Below are positions 17,101 to 24,161 of a DNA stretch of 24,167 nt, piece after piece; the first letter of the stretch is position 1; each line of letters begins with the position of its first letter. Origin of the DNA: Chloroflexota bacterium (GTDB taxonomy: Bacteria; Chloroflexota; Anaerolineae; Aggregatilineales; UBA2796); the NCBI GenBank assembly GCA_003695215.1, contig RFIM01000070.1, positions 1-24,167 of the forward strand, written 5' to 3'. The translations under genes were made by a program, and so were the position numbers. The notes below the pieces were generated by a model. That model was not told the origin of the DNA, did not search any database, and saw nothing but the letters and a program-made list of their open reading frames with translations.

Positions 17101-18895
17101 TGCCTTCAGCGCTATTGAGCTGGTTGTTCAGATAGTGCTTGCCTGTGTGGTAGACATAGACGATAAAATGATCGGACGCGAGCGAGAGATCGGGCAGATT
17201 GGCGTTGAGGGCGATGCCATATTGTGAGCGGCGATGCACTGCTAAAGCTGAGTGCTCGTCATTGGGCAAGTGAAGGAAGGCACCTTCCGTCTCGAGCAAT
17301 TCGGCGGCTTCATGCACCACACGGGCCAGCATCTCGTCTAGATCAAGCGTCGTGCTCGTGATCTCGGCAATTTGACGCAAAGCGATAGTCTCGCGCAAGC
17401 GCTCGCTCATGCTGCGTAGCAGCTCAGCGCCGCGCAGCGCCGCTGCCACATGACTGCCCATTGCCATCAGCAGTTGCGCATCGGCGCGGCTGAAGCTAGT
17501 GCGCTTGTTACCGACCAGAAAGACGCCCATTGGCTCGTCCTGAACGCGTAACGGCACCAACAACAGGTTGTAAAGCGCCAGCTTCTCGATCAGATAGCGG
17601 TCTGCCTCGCTGCTATCGCGCACATTGCCTGAAAGCTCGTTGGCCAAGTATGGGCTGCCCGCCGAGAAGACAATGGCAATATGGCTGCCAGGCGCATTGA
17701 CAGGAAAGCGCAGTTCTTCGATCTCGCTTGGCACGCCGAACGAGGCATGCGGCGGCAAGCTGAGCGCGTTTGTGTTGCGATCGTAGAGGAAAAAGGCGCC
17801 GACGCCGACGCCCAGCATTTGGCGGCTGAGCTTCAGCACAACGCTGAACATCTCATCAGCGCTGAAGCTGCTGGCCGCCACAGCGGCCACTTCTAGCAGC
17901 GCAGCCGTCTCAGAGAGGCGATTTTGCGTGTCCTGAAGCAGTGTGCGATTATCTATGGCGAGTGCAATTTGATCGAGGATCGAAAGAACGCGATCGGCGT
18001 GCGATTGATCAAAAGGCGCGTTATCACGCAAATTCATGATGAGTAGCGCGCCGATCGGCCGCCCGCGCGCGGTGAGCGGCATCGCCAAAAGGGCGCGCAC
18101 CTCATAGTCAGTGATCAAGCTCGTCGGCGGGTTGCTGAGCTGATGCGCGTTGTTCAGGATAAACACTTCGCCAGAGGTGATGATACGCTCAACCAGAGAG
18201 GTACCGCCCGTCTCGCGTTTGTCGATAGCCAGATCGCCAATATCCAAGCCGTAGGCTGCTGTGCGATGCGCGCGCTGTTCACTGGCGTTCCATAGCGAGA
18301 TCAAGCAAGCATCAGCGCTGACCAAGCGCGCCAATGGCTCCAAAATCTTGGGCAGCAGCGCCTCTAGCGGTAGTTCTGAGGCCGCAAGGCGACTGATTTC
18401 ATTGCGCAGATACAGCTCTTCGTTGTAGCTGTTCAAGCGCTCGTAGCGCAAACTGAGCATCTCATAGAGCTGAGCTGTGTTCAGCACCAAAGCGGCTTGA
18501 TCGGCGATCAAACGCGCTATGGCAAGGTGCTGTGCTGTATAAGCGTTGGCTTGGTAGGATTGCGCGTGGAAAACGCCACGCAAGGTGCCGTTGAGGAGCA
18601 TTGGCACTGCTAGCTCGGAGCGTACAAGCCTATCAGCGCGATCGAGCCCGTCGTTGCCATCGTTGACGATCACAGCTTGTTGTGAGAGCGCCGCGACGCC
18701 GATCACGCCTTCGCCAAGGCGCACAGGCTGCAGCGGCGCACTATTGGTCAGGCTATATGGCACAAGGCAGCCTTTCTCAGCGTCGTAGAGCGCAATGCCG
18801 CCTTGATCAAACGGCAAGACTTCGCGGGCGCGCTCTAGAAGTTGCAGCAATGTCTCTTGAACATTCAGGGCAGGTATGGCTGACAAGTCGCTCAT
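14171..18895 (-). CDS. Multi-GAF sensor histidine kinase (8 GAF domains)
   Basis: This is a second large sensor kinase. Starting from the ATG at 18895 it has 1574 residues. A GTG at 18904 is the alternative start; neither has a clear ribosome site. Eight GAF units in series end near residues 140, 315, 490, 651, 825, 995, 1165 and 1325, most with an IENARL-type helix. A HisKA domain follows, with the H-box VSHELRTP (His at + strand 14831-14833, residue 1355). The HATPase carries NLLGNAIKF, DTGIGI, FDEFRQ and GGTGLGLAI. No PAS, receiver or membrane segment is visible, so it should be cytoplasmic and needs a partner encoded elsewhere. It converges on the SDR gene with only 5 bases between the stop codons. 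Its catalytic core is closer to the canonical type than that of the giant kinase at the left edge. Confidence 0.94.
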   Translation of the reverse strand: MSDLSAIPALNVQETLLQLLERAREVLPFDQGGIALYDAEKGCLVPYSLTNSAPLQPVRLGEGVIGVAALSQQAVIVNDGNDGLDRADRLVRSELAVPMLLNGTLRGVFHAQSYQANAYTAQHLAIARLIADQAALVLNTAQLYEMLSLRYERLNSYNEELYLRNEISRLAASELPLEALLPKILEPLARLVSADACLISLWNASEQRAHRTAAYGLDIGDLAIDKRETGGTSLVERIITSGEVFILNNAHQLSNPPTSLITDYEVRALLAMPLTARGRPIGALLIMNLRDNAPFDQSHADRVLSILDQIALAIDNRTLLQDTQNRLSETAALLEVAAVAASSFSADEMFSVVLKLSRQMLGVGVGAFFLYDRNTNALSLPPHASFGVPSEIEELRFPVNAPGSHIAIVFSAGSPYLANELSGNVRDSSEADRYLIEKLALYNLLLVPLRVQDEPMGVFLVGNKRTSFSRADAQLLMAMGSHVAAALRGAELLRSMSERLRETIALRQIAEITSTTLDLDEMLARVVHEAAELLETEGAFLHLPNDEHSALAVHRRSQYGIALNANLPDLSLASDHFIVYVYHTGKHYLNNQLNSAEGMPADWHAIITYPLNTRNRTLGTLSVVNRHQGDFQDSHLDLMRAISAQISTSIENAQLFAAERQRADLMALVSRISQELTATLSLNELTRKVALAIHLQLGYEVVNVWMLDANGTQLELSASATNIAKAQLAENTNLSTGVGILGRAVKSAETQIVIDLSEDGDHTAACRTLERPMWITAGSALVVPMRYSTRTIGVIEAYSTKVNGFRTADCIALETLAAQVSIAIENARLWDQARRRLLEQGIVYQISRDLSAILDYRELVNAIVKHMGRALDAGWCLLVSYERARGRLTVEAEYRLPELPENLLPTLIGQTPAFIQYSSIERAIQTQRHVIVTYPITALGTSGNGLCTQLTLPIIAGDRVIGCVLWVEPRSPREFSSSDVRLAQTLTSQATIALENARLFRQAQRQAHEQALLREVAISLSNATDILSMFTRLARVIQALDGVDNTVIAIKDESGQLNVITSHLTTRTLDTMALPYLLNRAPHLLSNLTESVPARAGSTIITFAEHLAAYPLHAHVSILFVPILRRSEPIGVLEIASDNPMRVFDPQEVQLLEALANQGAIAYESINYHQREQRRLRRLERLQISSRNLSGQLNTRMLLDAIVREAAQTFDVPAVSLMTPDPEQKTYTLRAAIGLSERYVRERRAYTVNETQPYILTPENADGDEEQRRLIQEEGWQQALIVPMQKGDQHLGVLNLYAYDKRTFNDEEKELAVLFAAQAAVALENAMLFEALEERAVELMQANRLKSEFLARVSHELRTPMNSINGYSEMLLRQTYGALNEKQADRVERILRNGRNLLALIDDLLDLSRIDSGRMELHLESVDVREEVNAAIYNLESQASARGLYLRYEPAENLPMVYADATRLRQIIVNLLGNAIKFTKQGGVSVRSQLTYEGERAFVLTVVRDTGIGIRPEDQAIIFDEFRQADGSITREYGGTGLGLAITRKLVEMMGGRIWVESEVGVGSAFSFTLPVAH

Positions 18896-18936
18896 GCTCA
18901 GCACTCAAAACTTTACCAAGCTTAGCTCAACTTCAG

Positions 18937-18942
18937 ATTATA
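18937..18942 (-). promoter_or_regulatory. Likely -10 element of the second kinase gene
   Basis: On the minus strand a perfect TATAAT occurs 42 bases before the ATG at 18895. This would give a leader of about 35 bases. No good -35 hexamer lies at the usual distance: TTGTGA is present but about 22 bases away. The assignment therefore rests on the -10 alone and suggests either a weak or an activator-dependent promoter. Confidence 0.45.
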
Positions 18943-19005
18943 GCGCATTCAAAGCCGAACCATCTCTCACAAACTATGTACAAGCCTGGCGCTCACCTTG
19001 TGCGC

Positions 19006-19033
19006 TTGACTTTCTGCCTCAGCAGTGTAGTAT
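19006..19033 (+). promoter_or_regulatory. Possible promoter of the PHP/AlbA_2 gene
   Basis: TTGACT (19006-19011) is followed after 16 bases by TAGTAT (19028-19033), about 100 bases before the ATG at 19136. The -35 matches 5 of 6 consensus bases and the -10 only 4 of 6. It is the best candidate in the 240-base divergent gap but is not strong. I see nothing else in the gap apart from the ribosome site AGGA at 19123-19126. Confidence 0.35.
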
Positions 19034-19135
19034 CAGTATTGAGTGTGAAAGCGCAGCCTAAGTGGGCATGGCAGCTAGAGACGGGCTGAGGAGCTGCCGC
19101 TTGCTTTCGCTTTATTGATTGCAGGAATTTCGTCT

Positions 19136-21040
19136 ATGACCAACCGATCTAGCAAGCGTAATGGCAAAATGCAGTGGTACCGCGTAGATTTGCACATTCA
19201 TACGCCTGCCTCTGCCGATTATCAGGAACCGAACGTCACCTACTTGGATATTTTGCGCCGCGCCGAGATGCGCGGCTTGGATATCATCGCCTTCACTGAT
19301 CACAACACAGTGGCCGGCTATGCGGCCATGTATGATGAGATCAAGACTCTGGAATTGCTGACAAGCCGCGAGCGCGCCACGCCCGAAGAGCGCCGCCGCC
19401 TTGCCGAATACCGCCGTCTGCTCGATAAAATCCTGGTCCTGCCTGGCTTTGAGTTCACCGCAACCTTCGGCTTTCACGTGCTGGGCATTTTCTCGCCTGC
19501 GCTGCGCGTGCGCCAAATTGAACACATCCTGCTCAGTCTGCATGTGCCTGCCCAAGCGCTCGATGAAGGCTTGACCAACGTCGGCGCCTCATCAGACGTG
19601 CTAACGGCGTATCGCATGATCAACGAGGCTGGCGGCATCGCCATTGCTGCCCACGCCAACTCCACCCACGGCGTAGCCATGCGCGGCTTCGATTTCGGCG
19701 GCCAGACTCGCATCGCCTACACGCAAGACCCACATTTGCACTGCCTGGAAGTGACCGATTTGGATCGGCGCGGACGCGGCACCACAGCGCGCTTCTTCGA
19801 TGGCACTAAGCCTGAATACCCGCGCCGCATGCGTTGCATTCAAGGCTCGGACGCGCATCGCCTGACCAAAGACCCGCGCAATGATAAGAATCTTGGCATT
19901 GGCGACCGCATCACTGAAGTCTTGTTGCCTGAGCGCAGCTTTGAGGCCCTGCGCGAGATGTTCACTAGCAACGATTTCGCGCGCTCGCGCCCGTATTTTG
20001 GCGGCCAAGAAGTCTACGATTATGTGCAAATGGCGCGCGAGGCAGGCCCGAGCATTGTGCAGTCCTTCCATGAGAGCATGGCGCGGCAAGGCGGCAAACT
20101 TTACGCCGTGATCGCTGATGTCTGTGCCTTTGCTAACACCAACGGCGGCACGATCTATATCGGCGTGGCCGCTGACCCGACCACAGTGCCGATCGGCGTC
20201 AGCAATATTGGCGAGAGCATCGAGATACTGCGTACAGAGATCGCGCGCAGCATTAATCCGCCTCTTGAAGTCGAGATTGACGCGCAAGAGACTTCAGGCA
20301 AGTCGGTTATTCGCATTCAGGTGCCGCGCGGCAACGATGTGCCGTACGCCATTGATGACAACAAAATTTATGTGCGCGATGAAGCCGAGACCAGCTTGGC
20401 TGTGCGCGATGAGATCGTGCGCCTTGTGCTGAGCCGAGCGCAACGCAGCGCCACGCCTATCGAAGTTGCTAAGAAGACGACCGCAAGCCTGCGCCCTGTG
20501 GCTGTGCTAGCCGCTGAGCCGCTGCCTGAGCCTGAAGCACAAGCCGAGCCCGCGCCTGTCCGTGAGCCTGAAGCCGCTGCTGAAATGCCCGCCGAACCGA
20601 CCAAGCGCGCGCGCCGCTCCAGAACTGCAGTGAGAACGCCGAGCCGCGAAGACGCGGCCTTAGTAGGCGTGCCGCGCACAGGCGTCGAGATCATTGGCAC
20701 TGAAACGCGCAAAGGCGAGCAGTATCACATCATGCGCGATCTGCGCAACGGCAGCATCGTTAAGAATGTCACGCGCACTTCGGCGCGCCGCCTGTGGCAT
20801 TACGCCATCATGGAACACGAGACCAATCCTGTGGACTTGGATCGCGTGCAGTGGTCGGGCAATATCGGCTTATGGAAGCGCTACAAGCGCGGTGGCGTCG
20901 TGCGCTACGATCTCGTGATGACTGAAGGCGGCCATACGCGCGTTTTTTACGGCGTGACCGAAGATGGCATGCAGGGCGCTTGGGCACACTTCATCAGCGA
21001 TGAGGAGCCTGATATCATCGAGGAGATTGAAGAAGAATAA
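19136..21040 (+). CDS. PHP-domain phosphoesterase fused to AlbA_2 (Schlafen-like) domain
   Basis: The protein has 634 residues from the ATG at 19136, which has AGGA 9 bases upstream; a TTG at 19115 is a less likely start. The N-terminal PHP domain is complete in motif: DLHIHTP (His20, His22), FTDHN (His56), a Glu in LPGFEF, the HANSTHG loop and GSDAH (Asp239, His241). This predicts a metal-dependent phosphatase or nuclease. Residues of about 290-430 form an AlbA_2/Schlafen-type putative nucleic-acid-binding domain, with the hallmark CAFANTNGGTIYIGV and PYAIDDNKIYVR. A Pro/Glu/Ala-rich linker and a basic KRARRSR patch follow. A distinct C-terminal module (about 515-634) is rich in Trp, Tyr and basic residues, including MRDLRNGSIVKNVTR and an acidic tail. 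No partner gene is adjacent. Cytoplasmic nucleic-acid processing is an inference. Confidence 0.85.
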   Translation: MTNRSSKRNGKMQWYRVDLHIHTPASADYQEPNVTYLDILRRAEMRGLDIIAFTDHNTVAGYAAMYDEIKTLELLTSRERATPEERRRLAEYRRLLDKILVLPGFEFTATFGFHVLGIFSPALRVRQIEHILLSLHVPAQALDEGLTNVGASSDVLTAYRMINEAGGIAIAAHANSTHGVAMRGFDFGGQTRIAYTQDPHLHCLEVTDLDRRGRGTTARFFDGTKPEYPRRMRCIQGSDAHRLTKDPRNDKNLGIGDRITEVLLPERSFEALREMFTSNDFARSRPYFGGQEVYDYVQMAREAGPSIVQSFHESMARQGGKLYAVIADVCAFANTNGGTIYIGVAADPTTVPIGVSNIGESIEILRTEIARSINPPLEVEIDAQETSGKSVIRIQVPRGNDVPYAIDDNKIYVRDEAETSLAVRDEIVRLVLSRAQRSATPIEVAKKTTASLRPVAVLAAEPLPEPEAQAEPAPVREPEAAAEMPAEPTKRARRSRTAVRTPSREDAALVGVPRTGVEIIGTETRKGEQYHIMRDLRNGSIVKNVTRTSARRLWHYAIMEHETNPVDLDRVQWSGNIGLWKRYKRGGVVRYDLVMTEGGHTRVFYGVTEDGMQGAWAHFISDEEPDIIEEIEEE

Positions 21041-21056
21041 TCGGCTTGGGCGCCCT

Positions 21057-21080
21057 AAGGGCAGCCGCGGTGCTGCCCTT
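21057..21080 (+). terminator. Hairpin after the PHP/AlbA_2 gene
   Basis: AAGGGCAGC (21057-21065) and GCTGCCCTT (21072-21080) form a perfect 9-bp stem with a 6-base loop, 17 bases after the stop codon. Only a weak T-run (ATTT, eight bases on) follows, so termination may be partial. If so, some read-through into leuC would be possible. Confidence 0.55.
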
Positions 21081-21093
21081 GTGCCAATTTCCC

Positions 21094-21122
21094 TGGCCGA
21101 TCTACACAAGATCGGCTATAGT
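21094..21122 (+). promoter_or_regulatory. Candidate leuCD promoter/operator: palindrome abutting TATAGT
   Basis: GCCGATCT (21096-21103) and AGATCGGC (21109-21116) form an 8-bp perfect inverted repeat around ACACA, extendable to 10 bp with one G-T pair. It is directly followed by TATAGT (21117-21122), a 5-of-6 match to a -10 element. No good -35 exists, since TGGCCG lies at the right distance but matches poorly. The palindrome would fill the spacer, so it could be a regulator site or, in RNA read through from upstream, a leader hairpin 50 bases before leuC. Confidence 0.4.
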
Positions 21123-21167
21123 TACGCCTTCATACCACACACGCAATTGTAAAGGTAGGTCTGCAAG

Positions 21168-22586
21168 ATGTCTCAGCCACGCACCTTGTTCGAAAAGGTC
21201 TGGGAGCGCCACTTGGTTGCGCCGCAAACCGACGAGTCGCCGGCCGTTCTCTACATCGATCTGCACCTTGTGCACGAGGTGACCTCGCCGCAAGCCTTCA
21301 CCATGTTGCGGGAGCGCGGCTTGAAGGTGCGGCGCCCTGATTGCACGCTCGGGACAATGGATCACAGCACGCCGACCACGCCGCTCGATATTCCGATCAT
21401 GGATGCGCAAGCCGCGGCGCAGATCGAGCAGATGAAGCGCAATTGTGCTGAGTTCGGCGTCCCGCTCTATGCGCTAGGCAGCGCTTATCAAGGCATTGTG
21501 CATGTGATCGGGCCTGAGCTGGGCTTGACTCAGCCTGGCATGACCATTGTTTGTGGCGATAGCCATACCAGCACGCACGGCGCCTTTGGCGCCCTGGCCT
21601 TCGGCATTGGCACTAGCGAAGTCGGCCATGTCTTGGCAACGCAATGCCTGCTGCAGAACAAGCCAAAGACGATGGCTGTGCGCGTCGAAGGCAGCCTGAA
21701 GCTCGGCGTCTCAGCCAAGGACGTCATCCTCGCCTTGATCGCCAAGATCGGCGTTGGCGGCGGCACAGGCTATGTCTTCGAGTACTGTGGCTCTGCCATT
21801 CGTGCGCTCTCAATGGAAGAGCGGATGACCATCTGCAACATGAGCATTGAAGGCGGCGCACGGGCGGGCATGGTCGCGCCTGATGAGACCACCTTCGCCT
21901 ACCTTGAAGGGCGTCCTTTTGCGCCAAAAGGCGAGGCTTGGGAATGCGCTGTGGCTGATTGGCGCACCCTGCCGACCGATGAAGGCGCCGTCTTCGACGC
22001 TGAGGTCTACATTGATGCCGACTCGCTGGAGCCGATGATCACTTATGGCACCAATCCAGGCATGGGCATGCCGATCACGGGCAGAATTCCTGACCCTGAT
22101 TCGATCGGCGATCCAAGTCAGCGCGAGACGCTGATCAAAGCGCTGAAATACATGGACTTGCAGCCGAACGCGCCGCTGCTCGGCCACAAAATTGACGTGG
22201 TCTTCTTGGGCAGCTGCACCAACTCGCGCCTGAGCGATTTGCGAGCTGCTGCGGCGCTGCTGAAAGGGCACAAGATCGCGCCGAATGTGCGCATGCTGGT
22301 CGTGCCGGGATCGCAGCAGGTCAAGCGCCAAGCCGAGGCCGAAGGCTTGCATGAGATCTTCAAGGCAGCTGGCGCTGAATGGCGCGAGGCAGGCTGCAGC
22401 ATGTGCATCGCCATGAATGGTGACCAGCTGCAGCCGGGCGAGTATGCCGTCAGCACTAGCAATCGCAATTTCGAAGGGCGGCAAGGCAAAGGCGGCAGGA
22501 CTTTCCTGGCCAGCCCGTTGACGGCAGTTGCCAGCGCCATCAACGGCTGCGTGACCGATCCACGCGAGATGCTCGAACGCGTTTGA
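21168..22586 (+). CDS. leuC: 3-isopropylmalate dehydratase large subunit
   Basis: LeuC is the iron-sulfur subunit of isopropylmalate isomerase, which converts 2-isopropylmalate to 3-isopropylmalate in leucine synthesis together with LeuD. The protein has 472 residues, the bacterial LeuC length. The [4Fe-4S] ligands are Cys350 in GSCTNSR and Cys410 and Cys413 in GCSMCIAMN. Other family motifs are DHSTPT, GDSHTSTHGAFG and STSNRNFEGRQG. The ATG at 21168 follows an AAAGGTAGGT ribosome site. leuD begins 29 bases after the stop. No leuA, leuB or ilv genes are in the window, so the rest of the pathway must be encoded elsewhere. The close homologue is homoaconitase, but the immediate pairing with a bacterial LeuD of about 200 residues and the overall length favour LeuC. 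Confidence 0.97.
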   Translation: MSQPRTLFEKVWERHLVAPQTDESPAVLYIDLHLVHEVTSPQAFTMLRERGLKVRRPDCTLGTMDHSTPTTPLDIPIMDAQAAAQIEQMKRNCAEFGVPLYALGSAYQGIVHVIGPELGLTQPGMTIVCGDSHTSTHGAFGALAFGIGTSEVGHVLATQCLLQNKPKTMAVRVEGSLKLGVSAKDVILALIAKIGVGGGTGYVFEYCGSAIRALSMEERMTICNMSIEGGARAGMVAPDETTFAYLEGRPFAPKGEAWECAVADWRTLPTDEGAVFDAEVYIDADSLEPMITYGTNPGMGMPITGRIPDPDSIGDPSQRETLIKALKYMDLQPNAPLLGHKIDVVFLGSCTNSRLSDLRAAAALLKGHKIAPNVRMLVVPGSQQVKRQAEAEGLHEIFKAAGAEWREAGCSMCIAMNGDQLQPGEYAVSTSNRNFEGRQGKGGRTFLASPLTAVASAINGCVTDPREMLERV

Positions 22587-22615
22587 GGCCTTGAGATAGC
22601 GACCAGGAGTGACCG

Positions 22616-23233
22616 ATGCAACCGATCCGACCGTTCAGCAGCCGCCTTGTGGCGCTGCCCATTGAGAACATCGATACCGATCAGATCATCCCAGCGCGCT
22701 TTTTGAAGACGACCAGCGCCGAAGGGCTAGGCGCCGCGCTCTTCTACGATTGGCGCTACGATGCACAAGGCGCGCCGCGCCCTGACTTCATCCTGAATCA
22801 GCCGCAGGCGCAAGGCGCGCACATCCTCTTGGCAGGGCATAACTTCGGCGCAGGCAGCTCGCGCGAGCACGCTGTCTGGGCGCTGCAAGGCTTCGGCTTC
22901 CGCGCTGTGATCAGCACCTACTTCGCCGATATTTTCCGCAACAACGCGCTCAAAAACGGCCTCTTGCCGATCCAAGTGGACGCTGAAACGCATCGCCAGC
23001 TTTTCAGCCTCGTCCAGGAGGCGCCTGAGACTGAAGTGCAAATCAATCTGGAGGCGCAGCAGGTGGTGCTGCCTGATGGGCGCGCTGTGAGCTTCCCGAT
23101 CGATCCTTTTGCGCGCCGTTGCCTGCTCGATGGCGTCGATCAGCTTGGCTACTTGCTGAACATGGCTGATCGCATCGCCGCTTACGAGGCGGCTCATCCG
23201 CAGCGCGTGAATACGCTGCTCAACCTGGCTTGA
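22616..23233 (+). CDS. leuD: 3-isopropylmalate dehydratase small subunit
   Basis: LeuD is the small, swivelling subunit of isopropylmalate isomerase and completes the active site of LeuC. The protein has 205 residues, as expected. Signature segments are NIDTDQIIPARFLK near the N terminus and GHNFGAGSSREHAVWAL followed by YFADIFRNNALKNGLLP. The ATG at 22616 is set by an AGGAG ribosome site (22605-22609) six bases upstream. It lies 29 bases after leuC on the same strand with no terminator between, so the two form an operon that ends at the strong hairpin and T-run just after the stop. Confidence 0.97.
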   Translation: MQPIRPFSSRLVALPIENIDTDQIIPARFLKTTSAEGLGAALFYDWRYDAQGAPRPDFILNQPQAQGAHILLAGHNFGAGSSREHAVWALQGFGFRAVISTYFADIFRNNALKNGLLPIQVDAETHRQLFSLVQEAPETEVQINLEAQQVVLPDGRAVSFPIDPFARRCLLDGVDQLGYLLNMADRIAAYEAAHPQRVNTLLNLA

Positions 23234-23236
23234 AGC

Positions 23237-23267
23237 AAGTGGTCGGCACGGATGCCGACCACTTTTT
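23237..23267 (+). terminator. Rho-independent terminator of leuCD
   Basis: AAGTGGTCGGCA (23237-23248) and TGCCGACCACTT (23253-23264) make a perfect 12-bp stem with a CGGA loop. A run of five T (23263-23267) overlaps the end of the stem. It starts three bases after the leuD stop. The T-run lies only on the plus side, so it is built to stop leuCD, although the hairpin also sits right behind the converging thioredoxin gene. Confidence 0.92.
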
Positions 23268-23803
23268 CAGCTGCGCCATTTGATGGTGCAGCCTACAGGC
23301 GGAGTTTGCGCAATAGCGGGCTGTGTGCCGCTCAGCACGGCATCCAGCGCGGCGCGCAGGTAGTGTTGCTTCACAGCCGCGGGATTTTCATAGTTATCAT
23401 CAATGGCGCCGTGATAGCGCAAAGTGCGGCTTGAATCGAACAAGAAGACTTCAGGTGTGCGCGTCGCGCCATAGGCACGCGCGATCTCTTGCGTCTCGTC
23501 GTGCAGATACGGGAAGTTGAAGCCTTTCTCGGCGGCGCGCCGCTTCATAGACGGAAAATCATCCTCAGGATACTTAGCAGGGTCGTTAGCGTTGATGACC
23601 AAGAACTGCACGCCGCGTGGCGCATACTCGGCCTGCAGCGCGATCATCCGATCTTCCCATGCGCGCACGTACGGGCAGTGGTTGCAGCTGAAAATGACGA
23701 CCACAACTGGCTTATCTGCGTAGTCGGCAAGGCTGTGCGTCCGATCGTCCACGCCGATCAGGCTGAACGGCACGGCTTGTGCACCAACGGCTAGTGGAAT
23801 CAT
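23267..23803 (-). CDS. Thioredoxin-family protein (AhpC/TSA-type, CxxC)
   Basis: This 178-residue protein has the thioredoxin fold of the peroxiredoxin-like AhpC/TSA group. The redox motif is FSCNHCPYV (Cys40, Cys43) after a short beta-strand. GVQFLVINAND and the cis-Pro segment TRTPEVFLFD follow, then YHGAIDDN and the C-terminal PVGCTIKW, which is typical of this subgroup and carries a third Cys. No signal peptide is evident, so it is probably cytoplasmic, acting as a disulfide reductase or peroxidase; the substrate is unknown. A strong AGGAGGT ribosome site (23810-23816) lies 6 bases before the ATG. The small thioredoxin-fold gene upstream ends 37 bases before it, which suggests a two-gene redox operon. 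Confidence 0.9.
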   Translation of the reverse strand: MIPLAVGAQAVPFSLIGVDDRTHSLADYADKPVVVVIFSCNHCPYVRAWEDRMIALQAEYAPRGVQFLVINANDPAKYPEDDFPSMKRRAAEKGFNFPYLHDETQEIARAYGATRTPEVFLFDSSRTLRYHGAIDDNYENPAAVKQHYLRAALDAVLSGTQPAIAQTPPVGCTIKWRS

Positions 23804-23840
23804 CGAAATACCTCCTGAAAATGCTTACCTCAGGTCCACT

Positions 23841-24161
23841 TCAAGGCTGTGCAGCGGCCTTTTGCAAGGCAGCACGGATCAGCTCGGCTGAAGGCAACGG
23901 CGAGAAGCGCCCATCCTCAAGGCGATAGGTGCGGCAAGTCAGCCGATAGCGCGCTTCGCCGCTGATGGGCGCGATGTCGGCGCCGTTGATCAGAATGGTC
24001 GGCGAGCCGATGAAGCGCAATGCCTCAGCCTGCGCTTCCGTCTCAACCTTGATAATTTCAATGGGCGCGTCCAGGCCTTCTTGGGCCATCACCTCGCGCA
24101 GCCGCTGCAAGCCTGCTTCATGCGAAGGGCAAGCTTCATAGTACAGGAATTGGACGTTCAT
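23841..24161 (-). CDS. Small thioredoxin-fold protein with CPxH motif
   Basis: This 106-residue protein looks like the glutaredoxin/thioredoxin-fold family often annotated simply as thioredoxin family protein. A beta-strand leads to YYEACPSHEAGL, where only Cys11 is present and the second Cys of a CxxC is replaced by His14. A helix follows, then IIKVE and the cis-Pro segment FIGSPTILINGADI (Pro54). A single later Cys is in YRLTCRTY. With one cysteine at the motif it could form mixed disulfides or bind a metal rather than act as a classical reductase. It ends 37 bases before the CxxC thioredoxin gene on the same strand. The ATG lies only six bases from the window edge, so its ribosome site cannot be checked. 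Confidence 0.75.
   Translation of the reverse strand: MNVQFLYYEACPSHEAGLQRLREVMAQEGLDAPIEIIKVETEAQAEALRFIGSPTILINGADIAPISGEARYRLTCRTYRLEDGRFSPLPSAELIRAALQKAAAQP

Noticed and set aside
3..18904. Defence island or mobile element around the kinases
   Set aside because: No integrase, transposase, terminal repeats, tRNA target or shift in codon use is visible, and the neighbours are housekeeping genes.
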